Source: JBGPIK01 sp041484845
GTDB taxonomy: Bacteria > Desulfobacterota > Binatia > UBA9968
Assembly: GCA_041484845.1 (NCBI GenBank)
Contig: JBGPIK010000009.1
Coordinates: 1 to 42,586 of the forward strand
Length of the DNA: 42,586 nt
Direction of reading: 5' to 3'
Below, in pieces: positions 40,827 through 42,586 of the stretch. The notes under the pieces were generated by a model. The model searched no databases. It saw only the letters and a list, made by a program, of their open reading frames with translations, and had not been told where the DNA came from. A program made the position numbers and the translations under genes. The first letter of the stretch is position 1. The number at the start of each line of letters is the position of its first letter.

Positions 40827-42586
40827 CTATTGTTCTTGTATCCAATCGTTCAATACGGCGAGCCGCCATACCAGGGTCGCTCGAACGTTATCCCCGTTCT
40901 TGAACTTCCGCATCAGATCCTTGGTTTTATCGGGATTCAACATGCTCAATCGATCAAAGGAGAACGGCGCCTCCAGCAAGTGCCTCAAAGGGCCTCGCAG
41001 CAGGCTATAAATCTCTTTTCCGACAAAACCTTGTTTATCGGTCCTCTCGGCTATCGGTTGGGGCAAACGGCCATTTAACGAAGCCCGTAAAATGTATTTT
41101 GTCTGCCCGAGAAAGAGCAAATCTTCATCCGCTAAAGAATGGACAAATTCAATCAGACGGTGGTTCAAAAACGGCACTCGGTTTTCAATCGAAAACGCCA
41201 TCGAGATACGGTCTTCGTAATGGAGCAGCGACGGCGTAAAGGTGGTAAACAGCAGATGATATAAGTGCTGTTTCAGCCGCGAACCGCCGAACCGTTTCAG
41301 TTCGAATTTAAGATCGTTGTCGAACCCGACCGCTAAGCGATCATAGAGAAATTCGTCAATATATAGATCCCGCTCTCTTTTTACCGCGGACGCCAAGCCC
41401 CTCCGAGCCATGTCGCGACGGCCGATATTCCGTCGAGCTGCATAACATCGCAGTGTTTTGAGCGCTTTGAGGATGTTTAGATTTCTCAGATACCCCCCAA
41501 TCAATCTTTCGAAGGAAGTCAAATATCCGGCGAGGTATTCATCTGCCCCCTGGCCGTCCAGCATCACTTTAATTTTGTGCTGAGCGGCGGCTTTCATGAG
41601 AAAGTAGTAAGAAATCACCGACGAACGCGGCATCGGCGTGTCATGCGCCCTCTTCGCGTGCTCATAAGCAGCGCCAATTTCATCATCCGAAGGAGAACAG
41701 TAGACGGGATCGATATTAGGATAGATCCTCAGCACCTCGTCGACCCAGGGCCGCTCGTCCACCTGGTCTTTGCCGTTGTAGTAAATGGTAAAAGTTTTGT
41801 AGCGGACTCCAGGGTGGTCGGTTCCAACAACGGATGCGATGGAGGAGCTATCCAATCCGCCGCTCAAACAGCCGCCAATGGCAACATCGCTTCTCATGTG
41901 TAGTCTAACGCTGTCGCGAAACAGTTCGAGGAAGCGGCCTCTCTTGTCTTCAAAAGTTCCGCGAAATCTTTTCGACGGGTCGAGATCCCAGTATTGAACT
42001 ACCGATACGGTTCCGTTTTTGAAAACCAAGTTGCATCGCTCGGGCAGGATTTTTAAACACTCGAAATAAGTTTCATCCCGATAGGAAACGAACTCTAGCA
42101 GGAGACCGCGATTCACCTGAGCATAATTAATGTCACTTCTGAACAGAGGCGACAGCTTTAGCGGCTTGTATTCCGACCCGAAATAGAACTTGTCGCCCTG
42201 GTGGATATAGTAAAACGGTTTAATGCCGAATCGATCGCGCGAGCAAAACAATTCCTTTCTCGTTTTATCCCAGATCGCGAAAGCCCACATTCCGACGAAG
42301 CGCTTAACGCACTCGCCACCCCATTCCTTGTAGGCCACGAGAACCACCTCGGTATCGGATTGCGTTCGAAAGCGGTAGCCTTTCTTGAGCAGCTCATCTC
42401 TAATTTCCAGGTAATTGTAGACCTCGCCATTGTAAACGATCACTAAATCCTCAAATTCCATGGGCTGGTTGGCTGCATCGGTAAGGTCGATAATGCTTAG
42501 CCGGTTATGACCTAGCAACACTGGCATATCGATCCACTGAGAGGAATTATCAGGTCCACGATGACGGATAGACTCAAGCATCTTCC
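40827..42586 (-). CDS. Asparagine synthase-like glutamine amidotransferase, 5' end outside window
   Basis: The visible 586 residues begin inside the N-terminal glutaminase domain at KMLESIRHRGPD; about 30 residues with the nucleophile Cys (usual start MCGI) lie beyond the edge. Seen are NHR/HNRLSIIDL, FEDLVIVYNGEVYNYLEIR, TQSDTEVVL and the synthetase PP-loop GGCLSGGLDSSSIASV, then DGQGADEYLAGY. These are the key residues of class B enzymes. Members in polysaccharide loci are long (about 620 residues) and are thought to amidate uronic acid or similar sugars rather than make asparagine. It is followed at 41 bases by the adenylation-carrier-thioesterase gene. The lasso-peptide cyclase role is less likely, since no transglutaminase-like B2 protein is present. 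Confidence 0.93.
   Translation of the reverse strand, partial: KMLESIRHRGPDNSSQWIDMPVLLGHNRLSIIDLTDAANQPMEFEDLVIVYNGEVYNYLEIRDELLKKGYRFRTQSDTEVVLVAYKEWGGECVKRFVGMWAFAIWDKTRKELFCSRDRFGIKPFYYIHQGDKFYFGSEYKPLKLSPLFRSDINYAQVNRGLLLEFVSYRDETYFECLKILPERCNLVFKNGTVSVVQYWDLDPSKRFRGTFEDKRGRFLELFRDSVRLHMRSDVAIGGCLSGGLDSSSIASVVGTDHPGVRYKTFTIYYNGKDQVDERPWVDEVLRIYPNIDPVYCSPSDDEIGAAYEHAKRAHDTPMPRSSVISYYFLMKAAAQHKIKVMLDGQGADEYLAGYLTSFERLIGGYLRNLNILKALKTLRCYAARRNIGRRDMARRGLASAVKRERDLYIDEFLYDRLAVGFDNDLKFELKRFGGSRLKQHLYHLLFTTFTPSLLHYEDRISMAFSIENRVPFLNHRLIEFVHSLADEDLLFLGQTKYILRASLNGRLPQPIAERTDKQGFVGKEIYSLLRGPLRHLLEAPFSFDRLSMLNPDKTKDLMRKFKNGDNVRATLVWRLAVLNDWIQEQ

Noticed and set aside
40827..42586. Lasso-peptide cyclase, paired with the PqqD-like gene at the other end
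   Set aside because: The two are 40 kb apart, no transglutaminase-like B2 protein is present, and the length and context fit polysaccharide-locus amidotransferases.

Overview
The window is one long sugar-polymer biosynthesis locus. Every gene I can support lies on the minus strand, so transcription runs from the right edge to the left. There are no rRNA or tRNA genes, no insertion sequences and no CRISPR. Base composition is roughly balanced to mildly GC-rich, and several genes appear to use TTG starts. The gene content (Wzt-type exporter ATPase, GDP-fucose, CDP-deoxysugar and nonulosonate genes, many glycosyltransferases and methyltransferases) points to a Gram-negative-type bacterium making an O-antigen, capsule or exopolysaccharide. 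The phylum cannot be read with confidence. A soil lineage such as Verrucomicrobiota or Acidobacteriota is a guess.

Right part (42586-37981): an asparagine synthase-like amidotransferase, cut by the window edge, then a stand-alone adenylation-carrier-thioesterase protein. Next (37654-28763): a secreted SGNH-like protein, two large membrane GT-C-like proteins, a GT4, a fused methyltransferase-GT2 and a small methyltransferase. Middle (28582-21609): WecB, a GT2, a methyltransferase, a polysaccharide deacetylase, a GT4 and the ABC ATPase Wzt with its C-terminal substrate-binding domain.

The core of the window (21612-11224) is a tightly packed, mostly ATGA-overlapping block: glucose-1-phosphate cytidylyltransferase (RfbF), an SDR, the iron-sulfur dehydrase RfbH (E1), a second SDR, a C-methyltransferase-like protein, a thiamine-diphosphate enzyme of the acetolactate-synthase type, an FkbM methyltransferase, a HAD phosphatase and a NeuB-like synthase. 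Together these suggest a CDP-linked 3,6-dideoxysugar, possibly with a carbon branch as in yersiniose, plus a nonulosonic acid. Left of this (11079-2372) are a methyltransferase, GT2 and GT4 genes, two GDP-mannose 4,6-dehydratases, GDP-fucose synthase and a WbpM/CapD-type membrane dehydratase.

The left end (2399-1) differs. A truncated, frameshifted NRPS condensation-domain gene is followed by a PqqD-like protein, a 64-residue protein with a twin-arginine-type signal and a very strong Shine-Dalgarno, and an HprK-like kinase running off the edge. This trio looks like a peptide-handling system of unknown function and is the best candidate for something undescribed.

The intergenic gaps show decay and rearrangement: a four-helix-bundle (23S IVP) gene remnant framed by inverted period-7 repeats beside gmd, a probable gmd remnant beside wzt, and a duplicated 5' gene end that gives two unrelated proteins the same N-terminus. 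No initiating phosphoglycosyltransferase, no Wzm permease, no Wzx/Wzy, no CDP-glucose 4,6-dehydratase of standard type and no CMP-sugar synthetase was found here. No convincing promoters or terminators were seen.
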